Source of the DNA: Adiantum capillus-veneris
Taxonomy: Eukaryota > Streptophyta > Polypodiopsida > Polypodiales > Pteridaceae
Direction of reading: 5' to 3'
Length of the DNA stretch: 64,000 nucleotides
Assembly: GCA_014529385.2 (NCBI GenBank)
Contig: CM043959.1
Location: 14,445,809-14,509,808, forward strand
The notes beneath the pieces are model-generated. The model worked only from the letters and a program-made list of their open reading frames with translations, was not told the DNA's origin and did not search any database. A program made the translations under genes and the position numbers. Of the stretch, positions 62,956 to 64,000 are shown piece by piece. Within the stretch, counting starts at the first letter, position 1; each line of letters opens with the position of its first letter.

Positions 62956-64000
62956 TAAGTTCAAGGTTTAGTAAGAGTAGGAACAAAATATCAAGGTTAT
63001 TTTTTTCCTTACTCGTGAAACCCACTAGTCCACCCACTAGCACCACTCCAAGAACCATAAATAATTTCCCTTAGAATCAAAGTAAGAGTTGAAGCATCAA
63101 CCCAAAGCTAAAAAGGATTTTATGAACTCCTCAAGCATTAGCCAAAATCCTCAAGTACTATCCCCAATCCAACAATTTACAACTAGACTTTAATCTATTC
63201 CTCAACCACATAATTAGAACTCCCCACAATCATTTGGTGCTTTAGCATCAAGGCAAGCTATAAGATCACTAATTGGCCAAATTCAAGAAAAACTAAACCA
63301 ATTAAGAGTCAAAGGATTATGCAGTGGGAACCTTTGTATGAGTTACATCTGATAATCGTACAAAAAGGCAATTCATCACATAGCATGTCAGACTCCATCT
63401 GTAGTAAAGTAGGCATTATATCTCAACACCTAACATTTTCTTTAACTGGGATTTGAGAAAAATATAGAACCTGTGAAGCAAAAACATTCCCAATAATCTC
63501 CAAAGTAAGAGGGGAAGTAAATTAATTCATAGCCACGGGCTTTTCACCATCTCTCTCTCGGAAAAGAAAAAAAAATCCAATTCTAAGTGAGGGAACACAA
63601 ATCCCTCACCTGCATATGTAAAGGTTGAAGGAAGAGATGTAGAGTTGTAGCTCAATATCCTACCAGCTTTAAAGCATGGGGCCAGATATAGACGGGGGCT
63701 CATTGAAGGGGGTATTAAAGCCACACGCACTCAACAAGGCAAATCAAATAGTCTTCAAAGAGGCATTGAAGGGGCATTGTAGCCATGTACCCACCAAGGC
63801 AAAATACATCACACTGTACACCCGACAAATGAGAAAAAGAGACTTGCAAAATAATCAAAGGGACACCAACAGGTTGCAGAGCATCACAGCAAGGGCAAGA
63901 CCTAATAACCTAGGGATCACGGCTAGATCATAAGCCCGATTCATGTCAAGAGTGATGCAAAGTGGGGCCATGAAACCTTTAGGGGCTAAGATGTGAAGCA
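62956..64000. other. Gene-free end of window
   Basis: No convincing gene. An 85-codon ORF at 63676-63933 (plus) lacks a recognisable domain, and its DNA contains a duplicated AAAG-AGGCATTGAAGGGG-like phrase, so I do not call it a gene. Confidence 0.5.

Noticed and set aside
63676-63933. 85-codon plus-strand ORF near the window end
   Set aside because: No domain, internal DNA duplication, no splice or start context to support it.

Overview
The window looks like repeat-rich nuclear DNA of a land plant. Signs are small spliced introns, tRNA-iMet and tRNA-Asp primer sites next to LTRs, a Ty3 chromovirus, a plant-type 'DLNG' HAD protein family, long CA/CT microsatellites, and stop codons that look like C-to-T decay at CAG. 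I guess a seed-free plant such as a fern or lycophyte, with low confidence. I recognise no ordinary host gene; nearly everything interpretable belongs to mobile elements.

Region 1 (1 to about 24,100) reads as one giant DNA element, called E1 here, whose left end is outside the window. It carries an FCP1-like HAD protein (minus, 923-2107), a SET-domain exon (minus, 2760-3316), a two-exon gene with a ParB/Srx-like DGQH domain (minus, 5902-8565) and an intact 1075-residue DDE/D-type transposase-like ORF (plus, 20865-24092). The spaces between and around these genes are filled with copies of one conserved 18-base core, GGTCCACCACTTGTCCAA, always on the plus strand. They include a satellite-like array with an 865-base higher-order period between the divergent ParB-like and transposase genes.

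Region 2 (about 24,100-34,055) has no credible gene. It holds an LTR-type start with a tRNA-Asp primer site (24917-24939), microsatellites, and one copy of a dispersed repeat (30426-31922).

Region 3 (34056-42983) is a Ty3 chromovirus on the minus strand with 2.6-2.7 kb LTRs and the 5-base target duplication GCCTT. An internal deletion removed most of RNase H and the integrase core but left the C-terminal chromodomain. An unidentified ORF lies between primer site and gag.

Region 4 (44737-62315) is a complete 17,579-base DNA transposon, called E2. It splits a second copy of the dispersed repeat exactly in two. It has 25-base terminal inverted repeats (21/25 matching) and a 4-base target duplication CATT. 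Inside are a decayed transposase (plus, exons 45312-45998, 47812-49234 and 54603-55116) and a decayed multi-exon gene on the minus strand ending in a DLNG-type HAD domain (56928-62087). Three arrays of the 16-base palindrome TATGCTAATTAGCATA and its variants lie in and between the genes. The variant used flips from left to right, mirroring the element's ends. The transposase motifs and 4-base duplication fit the Sola superfamily best (inference).

The main message is that two unrelated giant transposons in one window share a layout: transposase, a DLNG-type HAD protein, and large arrays of an element-specific short motif. E1 adds SET and ParB-like genes. This looks like an under-described class of large cargo-bearing plant DNA transposons.
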